NCBI RefSeq assembly: GCF_030285665.1
Contig: NZ_CP127295.1
Location: 9,114,001 to 9,178,000, forward strand
DNA from: Amycolatopsis mongoliensis
GTDB taxonomy: Bacteria > Actinomycetota > Actinomycetes > Mycobacteriales > Pseudonocardiaceae
Length of the DNA stretch: 64,000 bases
Direction: 5' to 3'
Each line of letters starts with the position of its first letter. Positions within the stretch are counted from its first letter, which is position 1. The notes under the pieces were generated by a model, which was not told the DNA's origin, did not search any database, and worked only from the letters and a program-made list of their open reading frames with translations. Both the position numbers and the translations under genes were made by a program. Shown piece after piece: positions 28,065 through 36,839 of the stretch.

Positions 28065-29099
28065 TCAGGTCGTCGGCCGGATGACCACCTTGAGGTGGCG
28101 GGGATCCTGGCCCGGCGCGCGGAGCGCGGTGGCGGTGTGGTCGAGCGGGAACCGGCCGGTCAGGATCCCGGCCAGGTCCACCCGGCCGGACGCGGCGAGC
28201 GCGATCGCGGCCGGGAAGGCGTGGGCGTAGCGGAAAGCGGTGCTCAGGTCGATCTCCCAGCGCTGCAGGTACGCCAGCGGCAGGCCGTCGACGGTCGGCG
28301 GAGCCTGGCCGACGACGGTGGCGCGGGCACCGGGCCCCAGCGCCTGGATGCCTTGCCGGAGTGCACCGGGGTGACCGGAGCATTCGACCAGCCGGTCCAT
28401 GGGCGGCAGGCCGAGTTGACGCGTCGCGGTGTTCACGGTCGCGGTCGCGCCGAGTGCGGACGCTTTGGCCAGCCGGTCGTCGTTGACGTCGGTGACGACG
28501 ACGTCGGTCGCTCCGGCGGCGCGGGCGACCTGAGCCACCAGGATGCCGATCGGCCCGGCGCCGGTGACCAGGACACGGTGGCCGAAGCGGACTTCAGCGC
28601 GTCGTACCGCCCACACCGCGACCGCCAGGGGCTCGATCAGGGCACCGAGTTCGGTGCCGATCTCGTCGGGCAGACGGTGCACGGCCCGCCCGGGAACCAC
28701 CACGTGTTCGGCGATGGTGCCGCCGGTGGGCGGTGACCCGAGGCAGGTGCCCGCGGGGCAGAGGTTGTACCGCCCGGAGCGGCAGGTCGGGCAGTCACCG
28801 CAGCCGATCGCGGGTTCGATGGCGACGCGGGTGCCGACCGGTAGCCGCGTGCTCTGGGCCGGGCCCGCGGCCGTGACGACCCCGGATGCTTCGTGCCCGA
28901 GCACGGTCGGCCGCTTCAGCACGTTTCCGCCGTTGCGGCCGTCGGCGAAGTAGTGCATGTCGGAGCCGCAGACACCGACCGCGTCCACGGCGACGAGGAC
29001 GTCGCCGGGGCCCAGCGGCGGCAGCGGGACGCGCTCGATGCGCAGGTCTTCGGGACCGTGCAACACCGCGGCCCGCGTACTACCCGGAATGGTCGTCAT
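28065..29099 (-). CDS. Zinc-dependent alcohol/polyol dehydrogenase (idonate/sorbitol type)
   Basis: A 344-aa medium-chain dehydrogenase. Catalytic zinc ligands lie in GVCGSDMHYF and GHEASGVV; structural zinc cysteines in CGDCPTCRSGRYNLC. The Rossmann fold shows VTGAGPIGILVAQVARAAGA. The overall sequence is closest to L-idonate 5-dehydrogenase/sorbitol dehydrogenase. In the operon it could oxidise a sugar acid such as L-idonate or L-gulonate to a keto acid feeding UxuB. The ATG overlaps the UxuB stop by ATGA. Confidence 0.88.
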   Translation of the reverse strand: MTTIPGSTRAAVLHGPEDLRIERVPLPPLGPGDVLVAVDAVGVCGSDMHYFADGRNGGNVLKRPTVLGHEASGVVTAAGPAQSTRLPVGTRVAIEPAIGCGDCPTCRSGRYNLCPAGTCLGSPPTGGTIAEHVVVPGRAVHRLPDEIGTELGALIEPLAVAVWAVRRAEVRFGHRVLVTGAGPIGILVAQVARAAGATDVVVTDVNDDRLAKASALGATATVNTATRQLGLPPMDRLVECSGHPGALRQGIQALGPGARATVVGQAPPTVDGLPLAYLQRWEIDLSTAFRYAHAFPAAIALAASGRVDLAGILTGRFPLDHTATALRAPGQDPRHLKVVIRPTT

Positions 29100-30625
29100 G
29101 GTCGCGTCCTCATCGCTGTCCAGCGGGTCGAAACGGGTTCGCTGAGCTCGTCGGTGGCCTCGTGCACCGCGGCCGCCACGCCGTGCCGGACGAGAACGTC
29201 GACAAACTCCGCGACGCGCTCGGCGAACGCGTCGTGTGCGGACAGTTCACTGCCCAGCAGGCCGGTGCCGAGCGCCTCGGTGACGAACGCGCGCGTCGGC
29301 AGCGCGGCGAACGGGGCCAGGACAGTGCGCGCCGGGTCCGTCATCGCCGTCGCGTGCGGACCGGGGTCGAAGTCCTCCGGTGGCGCCATGCAGCAGAGGT
29401 AGGCCGCCACGGTGAGGGCGAGGTGATGCGGGACGCGCCCTGCTTTCAGGTGGGTCAACGCGGGAGCGGGAACGCGCTGGGCGAGCTTGACCGAGCCGTC
29501 GGAGCCGACCTGCCGGGTGCGGTGGGCCAGTGCCGAGTTCGACCACCGGTCGAACAGCTGCGCCACGTACTGCTCGAGATCGATGTCCGGCGGCACGGGC
29601 ACGGTCGGCAGGTATTCATCGCGCAGGACCGACGTCGCCGCGCCGTGGATCGCCCGGCGCGCAATCGACTCGGGGATGGTGGCGCACCCGTCGAGCGCAC
29701 CCAGGTAGGCGATCAGCGAGTGGGTTCCGTTGAGCAGCCGGAGTTTCAGCAACTCGTAGGGACCCACGTCATCGGTGAACAAGGCGCCACCGCGCTCCCA
29801 GGCCGGTCGTCCCGCCGCAAAGGAGTTTTCGATGACCCACATGCTGAACGGTTCCGCCGGCACGGGCACCGCGTCCCGGACCCCGAGCTGCGCGGCCACC
29901 GTGTGCCGGTAGGCGTCGGTGGTGGCCGGGACGATCCGGTCCACCATGGCGTCGGGGAACGCGACGGCGTTCAGATAGGGCTCGAGCTCGTCACGTTCGG
30001 CCGGGGGCAGCTCGGCCACGAATTCCGCGATCAGCCGGCTCGTGAGCTGTCCATTGTGGATGAGGTTGTCGCAGCTCATGATCGTGACCGGCGCACCGTG
30101 TGACCGTGCACGGTGCTGCAGGCCGCGCACGAGCAGGCCGAGCGTCGTGCGCGGTGCGGGCCGGTGTGACCAGTCGCGCAGGTCCGCGGCGAGGTCGGGA
30201 TGGCCTCGGTCGAGCCGACCGGAACGCGGGTCGAAGGTGTACCCGTGTTCGGTGACGGTCAGGGTGATGATCCGGGTAGCGGGTGCGGCCAGCGCCTGCA
30301 CGACCTCGCCGGGCTGGTGACCCGCGACGAGCGCGCCGGTGTGCACGGCCGGGACGCTGACCCGGGTGGCCGCGGGCGAGATCTCGACGACGGCGTACCG
30401 CATGTCCTGCTCACGCAAGGCATCGGCGACCGCGGTGGAACCGCGCGCGACACCGAGGATGCCCCAGGGGCCGTCCTCTGCCGCGAGCGCGGCGGCGGTG
30501 TGCACGGCCTGGTGCGCGCGGTGGAAGTTGCCGAGACCCAGGTGCACGATCCCGGTCGGGAGGTTTCCCCGGCGGTGCGACAGGGCCGTCGGCGGGGTGG
30601 ACCCGGCGGAGAGACGGGGCAGCAC
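29096..30625 (-). CDS. uxuB: Mannitol dehydrogenase family oxidoreductase, likely fructuronate reductase
   Basis: A 509-aa long-chain dehydrogenase. IVHLGLGNFHRAHQAVHT near the N-terminus is the NAD site, and LLNGTHSLIAYLGAL carries the family signature with the catalytic lysine just before it (KLRLLNG). Fructuronate reductase interconverts D-fructuronate and D-mannonate; neighbouring ManD makes that function more likely than mannitol or tagaturonate activity, but the sequence alone does not decide. GTG start at 30625, 4 bp after the manD stop. Confidence 0.85.
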   Translation of the reverse strand: MLPRLSAGSTPPTALSHRRGNLPTGIVHLGLGNFHRAHQAVHTAAALAAEDGPWGILGVARGSTAVADALREQDMRYAVVEISPAATRVSVPAVHTGALVAGHQPGEVVQALAAPATRIITLTVTEHGYTFDPRSGRLDRGHPDLAADLRDWSHRPAPRTTLGLLVRGLQHRARSHGAPVTIMSCDNLIHNGQLTSRLIAEFVAELPPAERDELEPYLNAVAFPDAMVDRIVPATTDAYRHTVAAQLGVRDAVPVPAEPFSMWVIENSFAAGRPAWERGGALFTDDVGPYELLKLRLLNGTHSLIAYLGALDGCATIPESIARRAIHGAATSVLRDEYLPTVPVPPDIDLEQYVAQLFDRWSNSALAHRTRQVGSDGSVKLAQRVPAPALTHLKAGRVPHHLALTVAAYLCCMAPPEDFDPGPHATAMTDPARTVLAPFAALPTRAFVTEALGTGLLGSELSAHDAFAERVAEFVDVLVRHGVAAAVHEATDELSEPVSTRWTAMRTRP

Positions 30626-30629
30626 GGCA

Positions 30630-31847
30630 TCACCAATCGGTCAGGGTTCCGTCGCGCCGCCGCGCGACGGGAAGATAGGCGGGCTCGTAGGGGAACCGGG
30701 CGGCCAGGGTCTCGTCGACGTCGACGCCCAGGCCCGGCGCTTCTCCGGGATGGAGGTGGCCGTCGGCATACGTCCAGTCGTGCCGGAAGACCTCGTGCAC
30801 CACGTCCGGGTAGCCCATGTACTCCTGGATCGCGAAGTTCGGTGTCGCGAGGCCGACGTGCAGGGACCCGGCCAGTGCGACCGGCGAGACGTCGGACGGT
30901 CCGTGCGGTGCGAGGCGGATCTGCCACACTTCGGCGAGTGCGGCGATCCTCCTCAGGTGGGTGATCCCGCCTGCGTGGGAGACAGCCGCCCGGACGAAGT
31001 CGATCAGCTGCTCGGTGATGAGCTGCTGGTACTCCCAGATCGTGGTGAAGACCTCGCCGATCGCCAGTGGCGTGGTGGTGTGCGCGCGGACCCGGCGCAG
31101 CACCTCCTGGTTCTCCGCGGGGGTGACGTCCTCCAGCCAGAACAGGTCGACCGGTTCCAGCGCCTTCCCGAGCCGCGCCGCCTGGATGGGAGTCAGCCGG
31201 TGGTGGGCATCGTGCAGGAGCGCCAGGTCGGGCCCGACGTGGGTCCGGATCTCGGCCAGCGCGCCCGGTGCGTGCCGCAGGTAAGCCTCGGTGTCCCACA
31301 CCTCTTCGGCGGGTGCGTTGCCGCGGCCCGCCGGCTCGTACGGCGCACCGTCCTTCGTCACGCCGTACACGGAGTCGAGGCCGGGCACGCCGGTCTGCAC
31401 GCGGACCGCCCGGAAGCCCCGAGCGCGGACGGCGTCGACGGCGTCGGCGAGCGCGGGCACGTCCCATCCGGTGGCGTGTGTGTAGGACAGGACCCGGTCC
31501 CGGACCGCGCCGCCGAGCAGCTGGTAGACCGGCTGACCGGTGATCTTGCCCTTGATGTCCCACAGCGCGAGGTCGACCGCGCCGATGGCGGCCATGGTGA
31601 CCGGGCCACGGCGCCAGTAGACGCCGCGGTAGAGGTACTGCCAGGTGTCCTCGATCCGGGCGGCGTCACGGCCGAGCAGGATCGGGCAGACGTGGTCGCG
31701 CAAGTAGGCGGCGACAGCGAGTTCACGGCCGTTGAGGGTGGCGTCCCCCCAGCCGACCGCGCCGTCGGCGGTGGTGATCTTCAGGGCGACGAAGTTGCGG
31801 CCGGGACTGGTGACCAGGACTTCCGCGGAGACGATGCGGTCGCTCAT
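30630..31847 (-). CDS. manD: D-mannonate dehydratase (enolase superfamily)
   Basis: A 405-aa enolase-superfamily enzyme. [20 protein letters not shown] is the ManD signature, [16 protein letters not shown] supplies a metal aspartate and the catalytic histidine, and [14 protein letters not shown] and AIGEVFTT the other metal ligands. It dehydrates D-mannonate (and in some members D-gluconate) to 2-keto-3-deoxygluconate. High-efficiency ManD members occur in uronate operons, which fits here. The ATG at 31847 overlaps the preceding dehydrogenase stop by ATGA. Confidence 0.93.
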   Translation of the reverse strand: MSDRIVSAEVLVTSPGRNFVALKITTADGAVGWGDATLNGRELAVAAYLRDHVCPILLGRDAARIEDTWQYLYRGVYWRRGPVTMAAIGAVDLALWDIKGKITGQPVYQLLGGAVRDRVLSYTHATGWDVPALADAVDAVRARGFRAVRVQTGVPGLDSVYGVTKDGAPYEPAGRGNAPAEEVWDTEAYLRHAPGALAEIRTHVGPDLALLHDAHHRLTPIQAARLGKALEPVDLFWLEDVTPAENQEVLRRVRAHTTTPLAIGEVFTTIWEYQQLITEQLIDFVRAAVSHAGGITHLRRIAALAEVWQIRLAPHGPSDVSPVALAGSLHVGLATPNFAIQEYMGYPDVVHEVFRHDWTYADGHLHPGEAPGLGVDVDETLAARFPYEPAYLPVARRRDGTLTDW

Positions 31848-32827
31848 TCCGCCACCGCCACGACACCGGTCAGTGGCTCTCCCGCCGCGAGCCGCCGGAC
31901 GTTGGCCGCGATGTCCGCCGCACGCCCCGCGAAAGTCTGCCGGGTCAGCCCGGACGAATGCGGGGTCATCAACACGTTCGGCAGATCCCGGAACGGCAGC
32001 GCTGCCGGCGGCGTGGTCGCCCCGTGCTCGGGATAGCCGTACCAGACGTCGAGCGCAGCCGCGGCGATCACCTTGTCCCGCAACGCTTCGTAGAGGGCCC
32101 GCTCATCGATGACCGGGCCGCGGCCAACGTTGATCACGACGGTGCCGGCCTGCGTGCGGGCCAGTTCGTCGGCGCCGATCAGGCCGGTCGTCGCCGCGGT
32201 GAGCGGGACGCTGACCACGATCACGTCCGCGGTTTCCAGCAGGCTGCCGAGGTCGTCGATGGCCCCTGACCAGTCCAGCCCGAAGGCGACGGCGTCGACG
32301 TCACCGCTGCGCGTCACGGCGACACCTCGCGCTCCGAACGCGCGAAACCGGGACCACGCCTGTGCGCCGATGTGGCCGAATCCGATGAATCCGACGGTTG
32401 CCGCGCCGAGCGAGTCACGCCATGGCGCATCGGATCGGTAGACGGGGGACGCCCATTCATCACGGCGAAGCGCTTCGTCCTGGGCGAGGAACCCACGGCG
32501 AAGAAGGATCGCCGCGGCGACCGCGTACTCGGCGATCGAATCCTCGTGGTGATGGGTGTTGGCGACGATCGTGCCCGGCACCAGTGCGGCGACGTCGATC
32601 CCGTCGACTCCGGCGCCCGCGGCGTGCACCAGGCGCAGGTTCTTGGCCGCGGCGGCTGTCGCGGAGGAGCATCGACTCGACACCAGGACCTCAGCGTCCG
32701 CGACGGCCGCCTCGACAGCCGCGCTGTCGCGGGGATCCGGCCAGAGTGTGGCCGAACCCGGCGGAAAACCTGCTTCCAGTTCCGCACGCACCGAAGCCAA
32801 GTTCGTATCGGCGATCACGATCTTCAT
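31844..32827 (-). CDS. D-2-hydroxyacid dehydrogenase
   Basis: A 327-aa NAD-dependent dehydrogenase. [13 protein letters not shown] is the dinucleotide motif; [13 protein letters not shown] gives the substrate-binding arginine region and [12 protein letters not shown] the catalytic histidine. Its role in a mannonate pathway is not standard: it may reduce a 2-keto sugar acid or glyoxylate-like side product. It is the second gene of the operon, overlapping lacI and manD by ATGA at each end. Confidence 0.9.
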   Translation of the reverse strand: MKIVIADTNLASVRAELEAGFPPGSATLWPDPRDSAAVEAAVADAEVLVSSRCSSATAAAAKNLRLVHAAGAGVDGIDVAALVPGTIVANTHHHEDSIAEYAVAAAILLRRGFLAQDEALRRDEWASPVYRSDAPWRDSLGAATVGFIGFGHIGAQAWSRFRAFGARGVAVTRSGDVDAVAFGLDWSGAIDDLGSLLETADVIVVSVPLTAATTGLIGADELARTQAGTVVINVGRGPVIDERALYEALRDKVIAAAALDVWYGYPEHGATTPPAALPFRDLPNVLMTPHSSGLTRQTFAGRAADIAANVRRLAAGEPLTGVVAVAE

Positions 32828-33837
32828 GCCGTCTCCAGGATCTCCGTGTTCGGGCGCGCGCCCAGCGGACCGGTCGAGGACCGGACGACCAGGTGAGTGG
32901 GCAGCCGCACGGTGCGCGGGGTCGGCCGCTCCCCTGCGACCGCCCGGATCAGCACTTCCAGGCTCAGCTCGCCCGCGCGGGCGAGCGGTACCGAGATGCT
33001 CGTCAAGCTCGGCTCGGCGACCGTGGCGAACGGGATGTCGTCCGCACCCACGACGGACAGGTCGTCGGGGACCCGCACGCCGAGCGCGCGGGCGCCGGCG
33101 ATCAGGCCCAGCGCGACGAGGTCGTTGTGGGCGATCACGGCGGACGCCCCGGAGGCGACCACCCTGGCGGCCGCAGCACTCCCACCGGCCACGGTCTCGG
33201 TCTGCCAGCCGAGCATTTCGAGCTGCAGGTCGTATTCCTCGGCGAGCGCCCGGATCAGCTGCACACGATGGCCGTTGGACCAGGAATGCGCTGAGCCCTG
33301 GACATAGGCGATCCGCCGGTGACCCAACGCGGTCAGGTAGTCCACGGTCTGGCGCAAGCCGTCCGTGGCGTCGGCGACGATGCAGTCCGCTCCGGCCGCC
33401 TCGCGGTTGACCAGCACGACCGGCACCCGCCCGCACAGGTCCAGGACTTCGTCCGCCTCGAGCCGCGACGAACAGACGACGATCCCGTCGACCCGGTCCC
33501 GGAGGTGCTCGATGGCCTCGCGCTCGCGATCCGGATTGAAGTCGGTGTCGGCCAGGACCACGGTGTGCCGGCTCCGCCAGCTCTGCCCCTGCGCGGACTT
33601 CACGAACGCGGAAAACACCGGATTGGCGATGTCCGGGACGACGACAGCGATGGTGGCACTGGCGTCGGCGACCGGTTCGACGACCCGAGGAGCCGGAGAG
33701 TAGCCCAGCTCTTGCGCAACCGAGAGAACTTTGCGCAAGGTGTCCGGGCCAAGCCGGCCCGGATCACTGAACGCCCTCGATGCGGTCGAAAGCGCGACAT
33801 CTGCCTGCTTCGCGACATCCGTCAGGGTTGCCCCCAT
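32824..33837 (-). CDS. LacI family repressor of the mannonate/uronate operon
   Basis: A 337-aa LacI-type regulator. The N-terminal HTH is TLTDVAKQADVALSTASRAF followed by the hinge region ELGYSP, then a periplasmic-binding-like effector domain (IAVVVPDIANPVFSAFVKSA, DGIVVCSSR, AVIAHNDLVALGLI). It is the first gene of the operon it probably controls. The ATG at 33837 has AAGGAGGAG upstream. Two TTGCGCAA palindromes lie inside its own coding sequence and one in its promoter, suggesting autoregulation by looping. The inducer is likely an operon intermediate such as mannonate or KDG. Confidence 0.93.
   Translation of the reverse strand: MGATLTDVAKQADVALSTASRAFSDPGRLGPDTLRKVLSVAQELGYSPAPRVVEPVADASATIAVVVPDIANPVFSAFVKSAQGQSWRSRHTVVLADTDFNPDREREAIEHLRDRVDGIVVCSSRLEADEVLDLCGRVPVVLVNREAAGADCIVADATDGLRQTVDYLTALGHRRIAYVQGSAHSWSNGHRVQLIRALAEEYDLQLEMLGWQTETVAGGSAAAARVVASGASAVIAHNDLVALGLIAGARALGVRVPDDLSVVGADDIPFATVAEPSLTSISVPLARAGELSLEVLIRAVAGERPTPRTVRLPTHLVVRSSTGPLGARPNTEILETA
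33712..33738. promoter_or_regulatory. Two intragenic TTGCGCAA operator candidates
   Basis: TTGCGCAA occurs at 33712-33719 and again at 33731-33738 inside the lacI coding region, 19 bp apart. The same 8-bp palindrome is at 33880-33887 in the promoter. The word is AT-rich by local standards, so three copies in 176 bp are unlikely by chance. A CG-centred palindrome is typical of LacI-family operators. Confidence 0.55.
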
Positions 33838-33867
33838 GAACTCCTCCTTGAGCGACCGGCTGCAAGG

Positions 33868-33896
33868 AGAATGACGATATTGCGCAAGCTTGTCAA
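33868..33896 (-). promoter_or_regulatory. Promoter of the mannonate operon with an operator in the spacer
   Basis: On the minus strand TTGACA (33896-33891) is followed by a 17-base spacer and CATTCT (33873-33868), a good sigma-70-type pair. The palindrome TTGCGCAA (33887-33880) sits in the spacer, so a bound LacI-type repressor would block polymerase. The lacI start codon is 31 bp past the -10. Confidence 0.65.
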
Positions 33897-34394
33897 GGGT
33901 TGCCAAGGGTCTGCCGGCCATCACCGGCCGTCGACCGATCGCGCCGGCAGAAGCTCCGGGGCCTGCCGGTATGCCGGCCGCGGTCATCGCATCTGCCGGC
34001 GAGGTATCCCAAGGCCTGTCTGCCCGCACCACGCTCAACGGTGTCTCGACCCCGGCCGCGTTAGCCGACCGGCTGCAGTCGCACGCACCCATCCTCCGTG
34101 GACGCGCGCGAGGGCACGCCGCCAGCAGCTTGCCCACGTGGGCAAGCCCAGCGATGTCGAAGTCCGCTCGGACAGCGACCCACGCAGCCGATGTCTGCCA
34201 ATGCGGCGATGACCGCGCCTCAAGACCCGTCAGTGCACCCGCAGCCGTTCGGTCGCGATGGTGGCGACCGTCCATGTCGCCGACGTAGCCGCGGCAGCGA
34301 CGACGGTAGGCTTTCGGCAAGGAGCAACGGCGACGCGAAGCGTCGCTGCATAGGACGTTATACAGGCGTAGGCGGGTCGTGACTGCCTGAGCGG
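33897..34394. other. Gap upstream of lacI without a supported gene
   Basis: About 500 bp between the mannonate promoter and the recombinase debris. Short open frames exist on both strands but none has a ribosome site, family resemblance or convincing codon pattern. It may contain decayed mobile-element sequence. Confidence 0.4.
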
Positions 34395-34429
34395 ATGAAC
34401 GGCTCGGAGCCCGTCGTCATGACCCGGCG

Positions 34430-35205
34430 GCCGCGACATCCGTCCAGCGTGACCCCACCCCACGTATCCTCGCCTCAAGTGGCCGGCCCCTCCGCCGGCA
34501 CGGCCGACCTGCTCGCGCAGTGGATGGCCACCGGCAGGTCCACCCGCACCTGTCCCCCAGCGCAGGTCAGCGGCGGGTTGCGGTTCGCCTTCTGCGGCCG
34601 CACGTCAGCCACGCGCCATCAAGACCGCGTGTCGTCACAAGGCTGGCAGCGCGACATGGCCGAGCACCTCATCGCCGGACACGGCCAGATCGTCGCCGCC
34701 TACTTCGACGCCGGCACCTCACGCCGCATCCCCTGGCCGCAGCGACCTCAAGGCGCCCAGCTGATGGCCACCATCTCCGGCCCAGAGCCCTCGATCGATG
34801 CCATCGTGGTCGGCGAGTACGAACGCGCCTTCACCGGAACCCCATTCGCCATCCTGCACCTGGTGCATCCGGCACGGCATCCAGCTGTGGCTCCCCGAAA
34901 CAAGCGGCCCAGTCGACCTCGGCAACCGCGACCACCGACCGCTACTGTCGCTGTTGGCCACCCAGTCACAGCGCGAAGTCCTCCGCGCCCGCCACCGCGT
35001 CCTGGCCGCGACGCACAACCGGGCCACCCACCAAGGCCGCTACCTCGGCGGACGACCGCCCTACGGGTACCGCCTCGTCGACGCCGGCCCCCACCCCAAC
35101 CCTGCCGACGCCCGATGGGGCCGTCGGCTACGACGACGCGCTCCCGACCCCCGAACCGCACCCCACGTCGCCTGGATGTTCCGGCAACCCCGGGCCGTTC
35201 CTGGC
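34430..35205 (+). pseudogene. Broken serine recombinase gene
   Basis: One frame reads [20 protein letters not shown], with the catalytic serine/arginine region of a resolvase-type recombinase, and continues to [18 protein letters not shown] (about 34836). After a shift near 34865 another frame continues with [32 protein letters not shown] and [18 protein letters not shown], the standard middle of actinobacterial site-specific recombinases. It ends at WMFRQ, where the zinc ribbon and C-terminal coiled coil should begin, by fusion to IS256 sequence. Confidence 0.75.
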
Positions 35206-35459
35206 GTTTGATCCGGAGATCCGGCGGGTGATCTGCTCGACCAACGCGATCGAGAGCGTCAACGCCCGCATCCGCCGAGCCGCCAAAGCCCGTGGGCACT
35301 TCCCGAACGAGCAGGCTGCTTGGTTCAAGGTGTCAGCACGGCGATCATGAGCCTGGACCCGATCGGCGCCGGCGCAAACGCTGGACGATGCGGTGGAAAC
35401 CCGCGTTGAACGCGTTCGAGATCGCCTTCGACGGCTGCCTGGCCGCTGGACGCAAGTAG
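35196..35459 (+). pseudogene. IS256-family transposase C-terminal fragment
   Basis: [20 protein letters not shown] and [20 protein letters not shown] are the conserved C-terminal catalytic-domain end of IS256/mutator transposases. After frameshifts near 35330 and 35375 the usual tail RWTMRWKPALNAFEIAFDG appears and ends at a TAG at 35457. The DDE aspartates and the N-terminus are missing. It abuts the broken recombinase, so one element inserted into or recombined with the other. Confidence 0.75.
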
Positions 35460-35786
35460 TTCCCTGCAACCCGAGTTACACCGTTCGTTTCACAGACCCG
35501 ACCGCAGCCGTTCCAGCGCGGGCTCACCGCCTGTTGGTCGATCAGCGCGAGGCCAGACATCGCAGCGTGTCGGCGTACGCCTGAATGTGCTCAACCTCGT
35601 ACGGTGAACGTGCTCAGGTGGTGATGCGCTGACCACAGGTCTCACCAGTCCACTATGGATGGTTGAGGGCGTCGGGCAGGAGGCGGCGAGCCTGTCGGAG
35701 ATCACCAGCTCAGGGACGGGCCCGATACTGGCTCCGTTCCCGAGCTGACTGTGACGCGGAATGAGGCGATGGCCGAGCCATCGGGG
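35460..35786. other. Gap after the IS remnant, no gene seen
   Basis: About 330 bp between the IS256 fragment and the stop of the quinone oxidoreductase. I see no coding frame with support, no clear terminal inverted repeat and no target duplication. Confidence 0.4.
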
Positions 35787-36767
35787 TCAGCGCACGGTGA
35801 TGACCAGTTTGCCCGTGGTGTGTCCGGTCTCTCCCAGGGTGTGAGCCCGGGCGCCTTCGGCGAGGGGGAAGGTGCCGGAGACGTGCGCGCGGAGCTTTCC
35901 CCGGTCAGCGAGTCGGGCGACAGCGCGGATCCCGGCCTGGTCGTGCTCGACGAGCAGGGTGACGGCGCGGACATGCGCCTTCTCCGCGGCGGCCTGGGTG
36001 CCTTCGGCGTCCGGCACCAGGGACACCAGGACTCCACCGGGACGGAGCACACCCACCGAACGGGTCGCGGTTTCCCCGCCGAGGGCGTCGAGGACGACGT
36101 CGTACCGCTGTTCGGTGTCGGTGAAGTCCTCAGTGCGGTAGTCGATGCAGGCATCCACGCCGATCTCGCGCAGGAAGTCATGTTTGGCCGCACTCGCGGT
36201 CCCGGTGACCTGCGCGCCGCGCTCCTTGGCGATCTGGACCGCGAGATGACCGACACCGCCGGCCGCGGCGTGGATCAGCACCCGTTGCCCCGCCCGCAGG
36301 CCCGCGGTGTCGACGAGAGCCTGCCAGGCGGTGAGCGCGGCCAGCGGCAGAGCGGCCGCCTGGACGTGGTCGATCCCGGCGGGCTTGGCCGCGAAGGCGC
36401 GGGTGGGACCGGTCACGTACTCCGCGTGGGAACCGGCGCCGTAGGGGTAAGGCAGCATGCCGAACACCTCGTCACCGGGCCGGAACAGGGTGACGCCGAC
36501 GCCGGTCTCCACCACGGTGCCGGAGACGTCCCACCCCAGGGTCATCGGCGGTGGCGGCAGGAAGATGGTGTGAGCGCGGTGTTTGAAGTCTGTGGGGTTG
36601 AGTCCGGCCGCGTGCACGGCGACAAGGATCTCTCCCGGGCCGGGCGCGGGCCGCGCAAGCTCGGTCAGCCGCAGGACCTCGGGGCCACCAAGGGCGGTTT
36701 GGTGCAGGGCGAGCATCACCGGGGTGCCCGTGGAGCCGGGGTGTTCAGCGGTGTCTGTCGAAGTCAT
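35787..36767 (-). CDS. Zinc-less quinone oxidoreductase-like NADPH dehydrogenase
   Basis: A 326-aa medium-chain reductase of the quinone oxidoreductase branch (QOR/RTN4IP1-like). AAGLNPTDFKHR replaces the zinc cysteine of alcohol dehydrogenases, and AAAGGVGHLAVQIAKERGA is the NADPH motif. LGWDVSGTV and QALVDTAGLRAGQRVLIH are typical. The ATG at 36767 is divergent from a GATase-AraC regulator with a 70-bp promoter region containing a perfect inverted repeat, so it is probably under that regulator. It likely reduces a quinone or enone. Confidence 0.9.
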   Translation of the reverse strand: MTSTDTAEHPGSTGTPVMLALHQTALGGPEVLRLTELARPAPGPGEILVAVHAAGLNPTDFKHRAHTIFLPPPPMTLGWDVSGTVVETGVGVTLFRPGDEVFGMLPYPYGAGSHAEYVTGPTRAFAAKPAGIDHVQAAALPLAALTAWQALVDTAGLRAGQRVLIHAAAGGVGHLAVQIAKERGAQVTGTASAAKHDFLREIGVDACIDYRTEDFTDTEQRYDVVLDALGGETATRSVGVLRPGGVLVSLVPDAEGTQAAAEKAHVRAVTLLVEHDQAGIRAVARLADRGKLRAHVSGTFPLAEGARAHTLGETGHTTGKLVITVR

Positions 36768-36802
36768 GTCGTCATCCTGGCGGGATGCCCCGACCCGCGA
36801 CG

Positions 36803-36839
36803 ATGGCAAGAAGGTCATCTTCCGATATGTTCTTGCCAT
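36803..36839. promoter_or_regulatory. AdpA-like inverted repeat between two divergent genes
   Basis: ATGGCAAGAA (36803-36812) and TTCTTGCCAT (36830-36839) are perfect 10-bp inverted arms 17 bp apart. The right arm covers the start codon of the AraC-type gene. On the minus strand the right arm reads TGGCAAGAAC and differs by one base from the published AdpA consensus TGGCSNGWWY. The downstream regulator has the same domain layout as AdpA, so this is likely its own operator and that of the oxidoreductase. Confidence 0.65.
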
